Shown here: positions 35,321-49,423 of the stretch, piece after piece | Layout: each line of letters begins with the position of its first letter | Position numbering within the stretch: position 1 is the stretch's first letter | Origin: Acanthaster planci | Taxonomy: Eukaryota; Echinodermata; Asteroidea; Valvatida; Acanthasteridae | Direction: 5' to 3' | Length of the DNA stretch: 64,000 bases | Assembly: GCF_001949145.1 (NCBI RefSeq) | Contig: NW_019091431.1 | Span: 550,998 to 614,997, forward strand | Made by a program: the position numbers and the translations under genes | The notes under the pieces: generated by a model | What the model was told of the DNA's origin: nothing | The model's input: only the letters and a program-made list of their open reading frames with translations | Database searches by the model: none

Positions 35321-38300
35321 CTGATTTGAATGATAAAGATAATTATCACCCAGATAAAGGAGACTACATCAAAAAGAATCCACATTATCCGATAGTGAAG
35401 CGGGCTCTGGAGATCAAGACGATACAAAACAAAAGCAAACAGTTTTCGATAAAGGAATTGGTTGTTGAAGGAAGATTGAATCAGGAAATGTGGCACTGAC
35501 TCAATAACACACCTGTCCTTGACGCATTCATAACTAGTGATTCCTACCAAATCAGTTGCCGATATCAGATCACATAATATCCAATCCTACCCCATCATTT
35601 ACACATTCAAAAAAAAATCGGGAGAAGAGGAAGATGAGGACAGACGCTTTACATATCTTGAATTTGCCTTAGCAACATTAATCTTCTTAGTGAAGACGGT
35701 CCTTCAGACAAATAGGTTCAGAAACTCATTTCTCGTTACAAATAGGCTGTGTTGATAGACAGATCTATTTCAAAGCCTTCAGCTTTCAACTTCTTCAATG
35801 AATGTTTACTTTAAATCCCCCCCCCCAAAAATTTATGTTTAAGCTGAAGACAAAATAAAAACCAAACCCCAAAAAGGGTACCAAAAAAAAAAGACAGAAA
35901 CAAGATTCACGTACATCCAATCTGAGAACGACACCCTGCATCTGAACAGGGAGAGAACCCCAGGTATATACATATTACTTCGAACTGAAATCAAGGCTCA
36001 TCAATCTAACACAGGGTCTTGGGGTCGGACAAGATTGGAATAGAACGATCATCGTCTAAGTCGAGATTTTCTTCTTCTTAAAATACAAATTAAATCTGAA
36101 TGGATAGTAAAACAATACAGACGTTTCGTGTTAACGAGCAATACCTGACAAGCGTTTTTATTTCTCCCTTCACCAACTGAATCACTGGTTGTGGCAATGA
36201 CACGAAGCAGCATGCTCAAAGTGTGATCACACCAGCCTTCTTATGACTGTCAGGATGGAAGTACACGGCTTAGTCGGTACGGTGTGTTTCGATTAAGTTG
36301 CCAGCATGACCGACATATCGGGTATGTGATTTACTACTGGGTTATCACTGTTACCGTCCATCCGTGTTTTGTTGGCTCTAGTTGGGTGGAGGTAAGGGCT
36401 AGTTGAATTTTTTGCATCCATTTCGATGTTTTCTGCTCATTAGGTCTCGCGAGCCAGTAGAAGTCACTCGAATATAACGAGCAATTAACTCGACTGAATT
36501 TGATCAACAAATCCTGCTTGCAAAGAGAACAACATCCGCCAGATTGGAAAAATGCGATAAATTGAACTCAAGGTTGTATGGAAAAGGTTGAACGTCAATT
36601 AGGCGAGTCATCAAATTGTCATTGTAAAACAGAGGGAAATGGTTCAGCCAACAGGGAACAAGGATAGTATGCATGAGGACAACAAATGAAATGAGAACAA
36701 GGTTGTAAGGGCAGAAAACGTGCTGAGAATCATTCCTACAAGAATGAATTGGTTAGATGAAGCTTGGCACGGCTGGGTTTGATTGCGCTATGGTTTGATT
36801 CTGACGACAAACAAATCATATTGCCTTTACAGAAGGAAACGCTTTATGTGGGAAAACCTCAACATGCTTACCAGCTGCCACAAAGGGCCGTCGCCTATTC
36901 GTACCCTTTGACACGATGACGTGGATATGGAGGTTGCGCCTGCGCACCAGAATAAGGAAAACAGCCAATCTTCGTTGACTGTCCAAACGTTTGTTGTTAC
37001 ATTCAACGCTGCATCACTCCTTCATCCAAGAAAAGAGTCAGAACTTTGAAAGCTTGAAAGTAAAATAAATGCATTCGCGAAACAGCATCCATAAATACCG
37101 TTACTTTGAAACAGAAAGAACATTCTCACATAAACGCACTTAATGAAACCCATTATCGTACCTTATTTGGAAGAAAGGTATGTCGTTATACGTTGTCATC
37201 AGTCTTCGTTCATCGAACGTGTTTATTGCAAACGTGTACTTGGTGTCATTATTAGGTGCTTTCCAGAAACTCTACACCAAAAATGAAAAAGAAAGAAAAT
37301 ACTGAGTAAATGTGATCTTTACGTTTGACGATAATCTCTTTAACGCTTGAATTTGGATCAAAATGTTGTCGTGGGTAATTCTCTTTTATTTACAGTATCC
37401 GGTCACATATTAAACTACAAAAATAGCTTTTAAATTGAAAGTAATGTGGTTTAGTTTTTGTTAATTTAAACAGTCGTGTCCAGAATTGTCCTTGTACCTT
37501 TTCTGAGTTAACCTTTCTGTCTGTACACTGTAGAACTTGATGGTCTATCATATACCTCATAATGAAATTCCAACAAAATCAATTATTTCAGATCTCATTT
37601 TTTTCAGTTTGTAATTAAACCAATCAAAAGGTCATCCATGGATGGTGGATATCATCTCTAACTCAATTATGCTGCCTACCACGTCCTCTTCGGCGACGCC
37701 CGAATCCAGTATAACCTGCAACGTTATGTTCAACCAATCCTCGGAGTAAGGATGGTCATCAGGTGGTGTGCGGACATCGAGCAATACTGTCTTGTTTCTC
37801 CCCTTGACCTGAAGTAACATTTCCCTCAAGGTGGGAATTTTCTGCTTTCTGTAACGTATAATTTCAAGCTCCGTCAGCCTGCTAGTAGTCCCAAATGGGT
37901 TACACTGTCAGGTCAAGAAAAAGATCAAGAGATATAGGACCAAACATGTAATAAACATCTCCCCGGCGCATAACTACAAAAGAAACAGATAACAACCGGT
38001 ACCATGGAGTGTGAGACAGAAATAATGATGACCACTTTTTTGCTCATTTATCCCAAGTGTTTGACCACAATGACGAAAAATACAATTAGAGACGAGGGAA
38101 AATTATATTACTATAACTGAAACAACTTCAAAACAGCGTTTATGAGTAAAACATCAAAAACTAAAAACCAACAAAACAACGCCTAGCAAAAAATGAGAGA
38201 CAAGACAGATTGTAATAACCTCGGTAAAAACGTGTATTCGTACAACGACGACACTGATTGTGTAAAACGTACAAGACGAAAATGCAAGCTGAAAATCTAC

Positions 38301-41300
38301 TTCAATTACTTCTGAACTCTGTGATTTTGCAGCGACATTTGCTGCTATTCAGATTACCCATGGCAACCAAGAATTAATTACGAATACATCAAGTTCTGAT
38401 CAACGTGCAATGGAGGTCATAATTTGAAACAGAAAACTCGATCAAAAAGCGCGCAATATGCGTATATTGGTCTAGTCAGCAACAAAGTAATTGAGTTGGC
38501 CATAGGCATGATAGACTGGCCGCCTATTTCACCTTGCAATCTTCCCATCAAAATGCTGATTACGTTCAAAAGGCATTGTGGAAACGATTCCTATTTCATA
38601 CTCTACTTAGAAACATATCTGTCTTCAGTGACATTGGATCAGGAATCGATTAAAACTTCACCTCTTTCACAGTTTTCTTTCTTTTTTTCACATAAAAGGC
38701 AGACGACCTTCAGAAGGGCAGCGACGCTATGAAATATTTCCTTTTTACTTCACATTATCGTTTGCTAGACAGTAAATAATTCTGGAAGTGTCCTTGGAAA
38801 GGGATTTCCCCTCAAAGATAATTCTAAGAACACTCTAACTAATCAAGGCATGTAGCAGTAGAGGAGCTTGTCTGTATGAGCCTATTCATTACAGAAGAAC
38901 GCGGGTAAGCTCTAATGTTTAGATAGCAGGGGGTTAGCGCAGCTTAATTACAAAGTCGGGCTGCTAACGTAATATACACACGCAGGAGTAAGCAATGCCA
39001 GATCGCAGAGATCAGTCCCAAGGCCAGGTCAGACTGTTAGAAAAATCTATTAGTCGTGTCCTTTTCATTTCGATCTCAGAGAGAGACCTAATCACTAAAT
39101 TTATAGTCATTAAAACTGAAAAACCGGTAATGTGAAAACAAAACACACAAACCAAAACAAGTACAAATCCAAAATGCTTTGGTTTGATGTCGTTCCCAAA
39201 ATCATTTCAGCACTGTCGGACTATCGGCTGAAACCCATTTGTGTGGTAATATAGAGAGAAGCAGGTGTACAGTAAATGGCATCGCCCAAGGGCGAAGTTA
39301 GATGGTGTCAAAAGCAACATAACAATCTGGTCTGGTATATGTGCGGTAACCAATGCCATTTCAGTATGGTTGGAGTCGGTGTATTTTTAGACAAACATAA
39401 AGTATAAGAAAAATCGTTTAATTTTAATTATCGTCGGTAGCGGCTCTCCAGCAACTGCCGTCGTGTTGGTAAGAAGGGTATTATAAGTGAAGGTCAGTCC
39501 ACTTGAAATAAATTGATACAATTAAGCAGACCACGATGGAAGGTTGGTGATGATGCAAACCAGGCTGTTTGTAAATACAAAGGACGCTGCAGTTAAACAT
39601 TGTTCCCGGCCTCTACGTCGAATTTTTACAATCAAATTCAAATTGTATATAGTTTCCACCAAATAAAAAGAATTAAGCGTTCACACACGCTTAAAAAAAC
39701 TTCCGCCTCAAAATCAATCTCGAGAAAACTCATTTTACTGTGACACTGTACCAATAATTGAGTTTGAGCATTTACTGAACAGGCACGCCCTGGTTATGGA
39801 GTCAATATTTGATATGGGGTTATTTACATTATTCAAGCGCTACAAACTTGCTTCAAGGTATTTATTACTGATGCGGTAGGATGCCTATAGCGAACCACAG
39901 CAGATATGTCCATGGCAAGCAAACATCTCACCGTAATAAACCAGGACCCTGCGTTCAACTGCTTCAGCTCTGCCAATGTAAAGCTATCTGAATGATCTGC
40001 GTAGCGCTCAGGGAACACGTCCTCCACGTTGGTTGTACGGGTGAGTTTGTCATCACGCATGATGTACGGTTCGCCATCATAACTACATGTATAAAAAAAA
40101 AGAATCAAGATGCACGAAAGCATTCGATATAATCACGTTACTAGACGGGCAGTCGATAAAAATGTTGACATTCAGTTAACTGCCTGATTCAAATCACTCA
40201 TCTACCTACAGTTTCTACTCCTAAATTTAAATACTTGGAAAAGTGTGTTTCACTGGTAATGACGTAGCCCTGGCATACCTTACGCGTACATCAGTGTGGA
40301 TACCTTGGGCATTGTAGACATCAAGGGAAAGCTCAAATGCAATGAGTGTGTTCTCTGGTGCTAGCTACCAATGAAAAGGGGTAAGAAAACAGAATACAAA
40401 GAACTTGTTTTATTTTTGCATTTATCTTTGATCAAGGCAATGAGGTACCCGTTACCACGAAGGATCTTCCAGATGGTCCTTTTTAATTTTGGTTTTACTA
40501 GATATCTTCTCAAGTCAAGTGGAAAAAACGACAAATATGAGAATATCACTACATCATAACAAGATTTTCATGTACCCAAGAGAGCATGAAGTAACATTGA
40601 ATTGGAAATATAAAACCTGCTTCGTATATGACTCAAAGGAAGATGTTACACCGGGGTGACCTTTAGAGAAGGGCTTTTTATTCAACCTCTTGGGATTTTC
40701 TTATTTTCTGTGGAGTCTTGCTGTGCAGATGACCCCTGTCCGTCGAAAATGTTTTATGGTACGCCTGACTTTTACACCAAACTGTCCAAGGATTCAAGGA
40801 ACAGTTGCAGTTTGAAACTGCAGTTCTAGGAAGGATGACCTACAATCCATAGAAGTCTGCGACCACACAGTATTGTGCAGTGGCTAGATTCACAAAAGAA
40901 ATCAACCATTTAAGGTGACCTTAAATGAAATCTCATTACGCATTAGGTTTCATCAGGTTTCAATTTTGCAGAAGCACTGCCAAGCGAAACATTTCTTACA
41001 AAAAGCGCCAAGCAGACACGACATACAGGACGCATAGCGACCTTCGTCAACAGAAATGGTCAGCTCAGAACCACGATGGAAAATGAATATGCACCACCGA
41101 CAGATCTGGTTAATTTATGCACTAGCAACTGAAAACGGGAGGAAAATGGAATAGAACTGGCAAACGTATGTTAATACTTGCTATTGCAAGAACTCGTCTG
41201 ACGATAATCACACGAGAAATAACGAGAAAACGGAATCAGTCACATTTATCGGTGCTTTCTGGATTTATTTCTCTTAAATACATTTTAGAGTATACCATAA

Positions 41301-44300
41301 TCGATCAACAATAGCAAATGGTAGACGTAAAGAAAGTGTAGGAATACTACATTCTTCGAATACGGTTCTCTTTGGCTTACTCCTGTCCTCGTATTGCAGA
41401 TTTCTTTTCAAGAACTGCAATTTCAAACATCCTGTCAAACAGAAAAGATTTGAAACTGATTTCCACGTTTTTCTGTCGTGAAAAAGAATTCAGCAAGAGG
41501 AAAGAAAACCAGAAAGTGGGCAGCAAAGTAATGAAGATCACCCCTGGTAAAAAATCGGCACATAGGGCCCCAACGTTACATCACCAACTCATCAGCGCCC
41601 GGAAAAATGAACAATTGAACACATGAACACAAGTATATGCAGACCCTCGTTAACCAGCCTCGTTTCCTGTTCAGTAAAGGTAACAGGTGATGATCACGGA
41701 ACATCTCATCAAATAACAACATTAAGGGTACCAATTAGCTACCTCGTGGACGGGTTTTTATCTCCACTAAGGGCATTTTCCATAATTGTGATAATCATAA
41801 GCAGTATGTCCAGTGATGTAACTGCCGGGGTATGTGCCCCCCTCTCCTCAGCAGAACGCTGGTCCTCCCGTTATCTCCCTGTGAAATTTTAAAATGTACA
41901 CAAAAAATGGGCGTCTTTGAAACCCCTCAATAATGCCGCCCTAGTTACGCAACTAGATACGTCATCAGGACTTACTTGCTCAGCACCCCTATAGGCAAAC
42001 ACCAGGGGCTTGGGTGGTAGCTCGTCATACTTAAGCAGGCATGGTGAACGGATGAAGACGGGTGAAATGTAGAGACCGATGAGAACGAGGAAATACCATA
42101 AAGCTACATCACGAACTGGAATTCCTAATGGAGGCAGGATATAAGAAAAGAAACCATAGCCTATATGCACACTAAAAACAGTAACAATTTGGAATAATCC
42201 ATAGGAAGACTAGGCATTAAAATATCATGTAGTATCTTCCTCTTTTTTTTCCCTTTTTTTTTGCACATTTCTTTATATACCCCGGCATATTGAAGTACAG
42301 TCGAATGTTTTTATGACAAGGTCCTTGGGACTTGACAAATGACCTTGTCGAATGAGGGTCATTGTATTTTCAGTACTGGAAAACAAAGCCTTGGAATCTA
42401 AATTGATTTTCTTATAAGCAGGATGTTGTATCAAAAATGCTTTTATTATGAGTGTTCGACCGTATCCACAATCATTCCTCTTCCTTGAAACGGCTTTTGT
42501 CTAACAAGAAGGTCAACATGATCTCCAGGCATCCCCCCATCTCACTACGTCTGATTTTCGTCGGGAAAAAGCCTCGCAGACAAGTAGGCCTGTGTTGCAT
42601 CGTTAGAGTTCGTATGCAGATAAACAATAAATTACCGTGGACAATTATCTAATTCATCGAGTGAGTCTTGTTTGAGATTTGGCCTTTTAGGTGACATTTA
42701 CCTTTCCGTTGGAGGGTGCCCATTCCTCCAGCAACAAACCAACTTAACCCAGTCATGATTACCACACCAACAAGATGCAGAAAAGGTCCTGTAAACTGTA
42801 CCACATGAAAATCAATGAAAATCTCATGAAAATCAATGGGCATAATCCCCTAAATATTTAAGTCGATGCATGTGATAATGCCTAAAAACACAGCCAATAG
42901 CAACTACATTTCGGCCCCTCGTACCCAATTGTAACTTCCTCATGTTTTATACAAGTTTTCCTTCAGGATATAATTCATTCTGCTGTTTCATAACCCTAAG
43001 AACTCCTCGTTCAAAACTTTCAAAGTCAAGCTTTTCAACTACCTCGACATTTCCAATTTTACCTCAAAATGTACCCTTACGAAACGTCTTTCATTTGAAG
43101 TTTAGAAACTCATAAATACATTTGTTTTAATGGTCACTTTCTATTGACGTCATATACCTGCAGCGCCTGTGGTAGGAAATGCCATAGAGAGCTTGATCCT
43201 AGCACGGCACACGGAAATACTAACAGTGCAACTGACAAGCTAAGATCCAGAATCAGACCAATCTGTGTAAACAGAAAAAAATTGAACCACCTGAAGCAAA
43301 TTTTTCATGGGCAACAGACTCCACTCATAAATGTGGGATAAGAGAATGTTGTCACAAATTCCGAAACAAAACGATTGTGCAATAGTAAAAATGAAATTAT
43401 GCAACTCTTTTCTGGCGCCGTCTCATCAAATGTCATCCTCATAAAACACCCATATCAAGAAATTTTTAAGCATAAATCAGCGAATCACAATGAAATAAAT
43501 ACGGCCAAAAACTGAGTCGTGTTTTACTTCGTAAGAATTTATTTTCTCGGGTGTCAAGATGTCTATTTATACCTTGTGCGCTCCATGAAGCTGTAACTTC
43601 TGTCCAATAGCAATGTGTAAAAATGCGAACATCTGTGAAGAAATTAATGAAGTAAAAAGTGATTTTCATTTTCAAAACTGTGAATTATACTGCATGGGCT
43701 GTCACAGTCCTGTAGATTTTATCATCAGATGACTCAAGGGACACTTTTATAGACAATACATGTACTACTATTTAACAGAAACTTTGTAATTGTGTTGGTA
43801 ACAATTTGTATTCATGACGTACAAGCATGTCAACGCATAATGGTGCTCTGTTTATAAAATGGTACGAATGGCGCCCTCTAAGCCAACAACCGGGATTCTC
43901 AGACTCACCAAAAGTAGAACGGCATAGCTGCTGAGTGCACACGACAAGGCCATAAAGAAGATGTAATAGCGCCACCACAGGCCTGTCATCTCAGCAAGGT
44001 CTCTGTGTTGGAGGGAAACCTAAGTCATGCTTAATCTTCCGAGGAATATTATTCGGATAGGAAGCTTTGCTCTCTTTTTTAAATTTAGCCCTATTCACAA
44101 TATTACAAAAACCTCGTTTACTGTGTCACAAATGTGAATGAGATTTCGTCTGGTAGTCAAAGCATCATTCTAAAGCACGTTGTAATAATCAATCAGGCAA
44201 AACGGCAAACAAAAATCCAGTATCATAGGAAGAGTATGGTTATCAAGCAGCTGGGCAGTGAAAGGGGTAAGCAGAGAATGACCGCATAGGGGGCACCGGC

Positions 44301-47300
44301 CGTTCACCGGTGATGAAGTCCAGATCACGGCCCAACCCTACCTGTTGAAGTCGGATGAGTCATTGACTGCGGCCAACCAGAAGAACATGTTAGCCAGTGA
44401 CGTGAAAGACACTAACAGCACGAAGATGAACCACAGCCTCTCCGTCTATGAAGGAAATACCCAAGAGTACAAAGAAACACAAATTGGAATAATCATAAAA
44501 GGGCACTTCCTGTTCCCGAAACACATACTGACAGATGTCTTTATAAAAATATGACTTTTCATTTTCCTGACTCATTGACTTTAAAATTGAGTTAATACGG
44601 GAGGCTTTCAAAACTTTCACTTCGCCACTTCATCAGCAGGTGTAAGCAATGCGTCACATGCACAAGTACCAGAAACAGAGCAATTTTTTACAATAATTAA
44701 GGAATAGTGCTTCAAAAAATCTAAAGGAGCGTGAACATCAAACATAAAGGAGACAAAAATCGCAAAACCAGACAGTGCAAATACTCGGACTCAAGATAAT
44801 TTCCTAAATCAAGCGGGAGGGGAGGATGTGGTTTCCTCAGTGAGTTGAAATAAAGTTCAGCCTCCGAAGGCTGGTAACGAACTTCACCTGTTATCTGCAG
44901 AGACTCGCTTCGCACGATTCAAGTCCTCAATTATCGAGGTGAAAGCAAAGAAAGATTTCTGGACAAACACTCAGGACAAACAGCCACCTCTCACAAATTT
45001 TAAATTAAAGTACCTGTAAGAAATTTTGATAATAGCAATGCTTTCTTTACATCAAAAATAAATCAGCAGCAACCATTGTCAGATGTTTATGCATAAAGAC
45101 CAGGAACAGATGGGCTTTTGCTGGGATTACTGGGTAAACGCCCAGGAATTCTAAGAAACTGGCTAGTTAGACTAATTCCAATAATTCAATTTATCAGATT
45201 AAAATCACAGCTTGTCAATTCCATTTGCCAAACCAATATTCAAAGGTTGTTAACAGTGTACGATTTGCCACACCAAGTCGACTGCTCTGCAAATGTTTAA
45301 TTACACATGGAAGCGTTTGGTTTATTTCAGTCTGTGTATGGCTGGTACAACAGTGCTGCCATGGTTACTATTTAAGGTCAGACCAGTTTCAAAAATATCA
45401 GACAGGGTTTGTGAGTGTTTTGATTTGAATTTAACATCTGAAGGTTTCACCATACGCCCTAGACCTGAATTTTGTTCTGATCCGCTAAAGGCTGTAGCAT
45501 TTAAAGAATTATTCCTGGTTCCAATGCCCGGGAGACGTGTCGACCTCAGCGAGTTCGATGCCGCGGGCAGAAAAGTAGCACAATCGAGGAGCATTTGGCC
45601 GCTGCATAACCAATGAAGTTTGTCATAGGCTGGAATATTACCCAGGCTGTGGAGCGCGTAAAGTCCCCGGGCGAGACCAAGAGAGGGCATGATTTTCCAA
45701 GCAACGGTGGCTCCTTTGAAATGTGGTTGGAACTGCACGTCGGTGGTTCACAAACGACTATGAAATGCGTGTGTCACATGCGCGTCGCTACCAACAAGAC
45801 GAAAAACTCCCTACCAGCAAGGCTCTTTCTAACCGTACCTATGAGATGTTTCGTCTTTAATACTTGTTGCAACTTCTAATACAATGGGTAAAATGACAAG
45901 AAACAAGACTAGTGAAGTGGCAAATTACTACTTGTATTAGTGTTGAACGAAAGATGTCATTACTCTTGGACAGGTGGTACGTACGCGTTACATGACTCTT
46001 TGACCCAAGTTTGAGCGACTATAGTTATCTAACACCGCTCGAACGATGGACAGTTTGAACTATCTAGTTGGCGATTTGGGACCGGGCCCAGGGGTATGGT
46101 CGCACCGCTGGTTATCAAAAGCCGATTTCATTTATCATTACAGAGGGAACCATTAACATGAAAATAGCTGTACGACACTTCAATAACCATGGACGCTGCA
46201 AGAATCGCAGCCAATGGTGAAATGTGAGTAAGGCTGAGATTAAAAAAAAATTGACCGACTCGGGTCGTTCGAGTGAAACAGAATTGCACATGCGCCCGAA
46301 CTTGCCCTAGGGTGTCGTAATTTGTTAAGTGCTCACGTCCGTCAAGTTGAAGAATGTGCGCATGGGTGAATGCACAATACCGCTGCAGTTATGGCGTTTA
46401 ACCGGATTCAGGCACCTTTCTATAATTTGGGGTGTCAACACTTGCGCCAAGCGTTGTGTATCAGTCAAAATCGCTCCCAGGACGATTTTGACGGCTGAAC
46501 GCAACGTACACGTGTGTTATGTTCATGGAGTCGATTTTTGTGTCCGTGAAAGTGAAACGCATGAACGCATCGTGTACGCAACGCACCCAGAAACGCACAT
46601 TGGGAAAGGCGCCGTAAGTCTACAGCTTGCGCATAGCAACCCCAGATTTAAACCACGGATGACAGTGCCCACAGAGTAGAATTTTCTTAACCAAAAACCT
46701 TGGGGATTTGAGGATTACACAGCAGACATTTTGTTCCCTGACAAGCGTGAAGAATTCATATGCTTCTGCACAGGGCATGTGCAAAATTATACTGCTGAAG
46801 GATACAGCTAACATCTATGGTTGACAAGCCATGTGCGTCATGTATGAATCAATGACACGATTGTCAGCCGACGCCCTACAGCTGTTGCACACCTATTATT
46901 TTCCGTGCGTAATAATGATGCAAACATTTAAAGTATATTACGGATACCAAATCCAAACAACAAAGGGTGTGACATTACAACAAAAAACGATCTTCCAGGA
47001 ACCTTTACATTGCTCTATAACATGTTTTTAAAGTCCCAACGACGACAGCCTATAGCACACGTCAAGTCACAATGTGACTCACACCGTCATTTATGACATT
47101 TTGTCATGACTGTTTGGTTTTCCTAGACCGTTTGGTTTTCCTAGAGGTCCCTGAAAATATGAAGCACATCAGCGTATTTAACCCAGAGTCAACTGCAGAG
47201 GCTAAATCAGCTTGAATCCGTCTACGGTACAATGGGACAATTCAGTAGTAAGCCCATCTTCAATGGCAGATAGTATGCATATTACACACACACGGGAAGG

Positions 47301-49423
47301 TCTTGAAAAGTACCTCATCAAGAGGACCCTGCATGGCCAGGTTTGTATGTATCATTCTTTATCCTGATGTAAATGTTGTTTTGATCTTTGCAGAGCAATA
47401 TGGGAGGGGCAATACAGTCCGTCTGTTCCGCCTATCTGGAGTTATCTTTGTGGTTCGTTTTTTTATTTATTGAAGGAGAAATAAATTCAAAATAGCTTTT
47501 GTCTCAGTGCAGTATTTCCGTTCTTGTTTGTTGTGGTGTTTATGTTATTTGTTCTCATGATGGTACAACGTATCAAGGTACCGTACCTTCGCATGAACAT
47601 CAACAATGAAACTAAAAAGTCTATGATTGTGACGTTTAATCTGTTTTTGTGAGTTCAGCATAGACTGCCTAAAAGGGTAGCATGGTGATATCAAGTGACT
47701 ACGTGACCAAATCGAGCTGAGGTTAATGAGCCCTCAAGCGTTCGATTTTTTCCAAGCCGCCCTCTGAAACTTGCTAGGCCTCGAACAGATTGACAGGAAG
47801 CAGTTCTGGCCACGCCTTATCAAATATAATATTTTGGACAAGTTACTGGACTGATCGCGTAAAAAACAGCCATGACAGCAGAAAGACCCGAGACGAGATG
47901 ACAGAATTCATTAAAAAAAACAACATGGGGCGGAAATTTGTTTAGGTGCTCGTTAAAGTTCTACCCGAACCCTCGAGCTGAGGGATGTCGTAAGTTATAA
48001 AGGGATTATATTACAAAGCTGGAGGATTCAGTTCAGAGTGTGATTTGATTCGGGTAGAAATTTGATACGTGTTTGTGCATATAACTGACCATATCGGCTG
48101 ATTCAGAAAATCGGAGCACACTGTCGAAATAATATTGGGGAACGACATTTCTCTGTACGATGGCTCCCTTACTTCCAAGTTAAATAATCCCAGGCCGGAC
48201 CAGAATGAAAACCGAACCTTACAATTTTATAAAACAAATATACACAACCACTGGGTATACAATTCGTGTTCAAACTCACTGGCTCCACAAATATATAGTC
48301 GATGCACTAAATGCATATCGGTAATAATCTTGATAACCGATCGCTCTCCTTTAACAAAAAATAGGCGCTCTTCCCAACACTGCGAAGGAATTCGACAGAT
48401 TACCTGCTGTCGACGTCAAAATAGCACGTTGGAAAGCTAATGTAACAAGCTAGTGCAACGTCACCCACGTCTAACAGCAGTGTAGAGTATTACATGCAAT
48501 TCAAACATCGACTTAGATTTATTACAATGCGAAGGCCTATGACTAAGTTTATAATATATGACTGAATGTGAAACACACACGCGGATGGTCACTTCATTGC
48601 TCAAGTTCCCTTGCCGCCCATGAGCTTAAGCTAATTTCCTGCTTTCGCTTGCGGTTTTTACATCTACACAATAACAAGTACAATACAACATGCATACACG
48701 AAACCCTTGAAAGTATACTTATGATCAATAACCCGGATGGTGATACATTGTGCGCCTTGGAATTCAGTTTGCCAATGTGTTATGATCCATTCTCCTCCAT
48801 ACAGCCTATTCCTGGCAATGCTCAGCAACCATTCAAATATAGGGAAATGCCAATACATTTCCCGCTTCAATTTTTTTCTAAATCTGCTTGATTTTGAGAA
48901 ATATATATTCCTAAATTCTTGATGCAAGATTTACCAAGAATTCGGGATTTAAAACGGGATTATTCTAAAAATGCAACTTTTTAAAATGAAACTTACATGC
49001 ATTTTAAAAGGTCGCGTGAAGGCTATGATCTAAACTTTTCCGATGGAATGCTGATAGTTACAGACCTTTAGCCTTTATGATAAGATCTTGTGTAGCCATA
49101 AATTAGCGCTTCAGGTTTTTGCAAAGAATATCAGGTTTGGCTCAAAATATCAAGCTATACAGCTATATCGATATACCTTTGGTGCACAATCCCACTGCAA
49201 TCCGTTTTGTAACTGACCAGACAGACGAAGATGAAGGAGCCGTGAAACATACTTCTATCTGTCAGCATTACCAAGGTATCATTTCTTAAGTGTCTAACAA
49301 ACAACGATGAGAAAACGTTTTACTTACGAGTTTCGTTGCTTCTTTGTTTTCAACATCTTTCCTGGTGCGACATCCATAACATCCGGTAACTAAAGACGCC
49401 CAGCACCCACGGCATGTAGTCAT
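35321..49423 (-). CDS. six-transmembrane GDPD-domain protein (GDE2/GDE3, GDPD5/GDPD2-like), catalytic residues lost, 3' end incomplete
   Basis: Rebuilt minus-strand exons are 49423-49328, 44445-44342, 44002-43909, 43633-43574, 43262-43158, 42795-42702, 42124-41976, 40364-40279, 40082-39932 and 37904-37680. Less certain are 37271-37162 and 36939-36872; 35406-35321 encodes the last helix. Phases agree throughout except one link missing before the last exon. Family landmarks are a Cys-rich N-terminus (MTTCRGCWASL), five helices (TERLWFIF onward), the ectodomain start PPKPLVFAYRGA, LAPENTL, TRTTNVEDVFPE, LNAGSWF, LLDVRTPP, NITL, and SPLHYRIMW before helix 6. In GDE2-type proteins this outward-facing domain cleaves glycerophosphodiesters or GPI anchors. 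Here the two catalytic His are Y229 and R272 and the metal-site Glu is H257 (D259 kept), so activity is unlikely. NKT and NIT are potential glycosylation sites. The cytoplasmic tail was not found, and the gene probably extends below 35321. Confidence 0.85.
44446..49327 (-). other. intron 1 of the GDPD-like gene (4.9 kb)
   Basis: The donor CTC|GTAAGTA and acceptor CATAG|ACG define it. It holds copy 2 of the dispersed repeat (46503-46612), a 16-bp direct repeat GTTTGGTTTTCCTAGA (47112-47127 and 47130-47145), and a GC-richer patch at about 45440-45760. That patch is open on both strands but encodes nothing I recognise. Confidence 0.6.
46503..46612. repeat. dispersed CpG-rich repeat, copy 2 (intron 1 of the GDPD-like gene)
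   Basis: This is the same-orientation counterpart of 14026-14136, sharing AACGTACACGTGTGTTATGT, GTGAAAGTGAAACGCATGAA and ACGCAACGCACCCA. Confidence 0.7.

Noticed and set aside
36181-36260. Candidate for the missing GDPD exon (frame containing WCDHTLSMLLRV)
   Set aside because: Phase can be forced to fit, but the peptide does not resemble the family segment and the acceptor is weak.
45293-45738. Overlapping 107- and 138-codon frames on opposite strands in intron 1 of the GDPD-like gene
   Set aside because: Both strands are open because the patch is GC-rich; I recognise neither product. It could be a repeat fragment, but I cannot name it.
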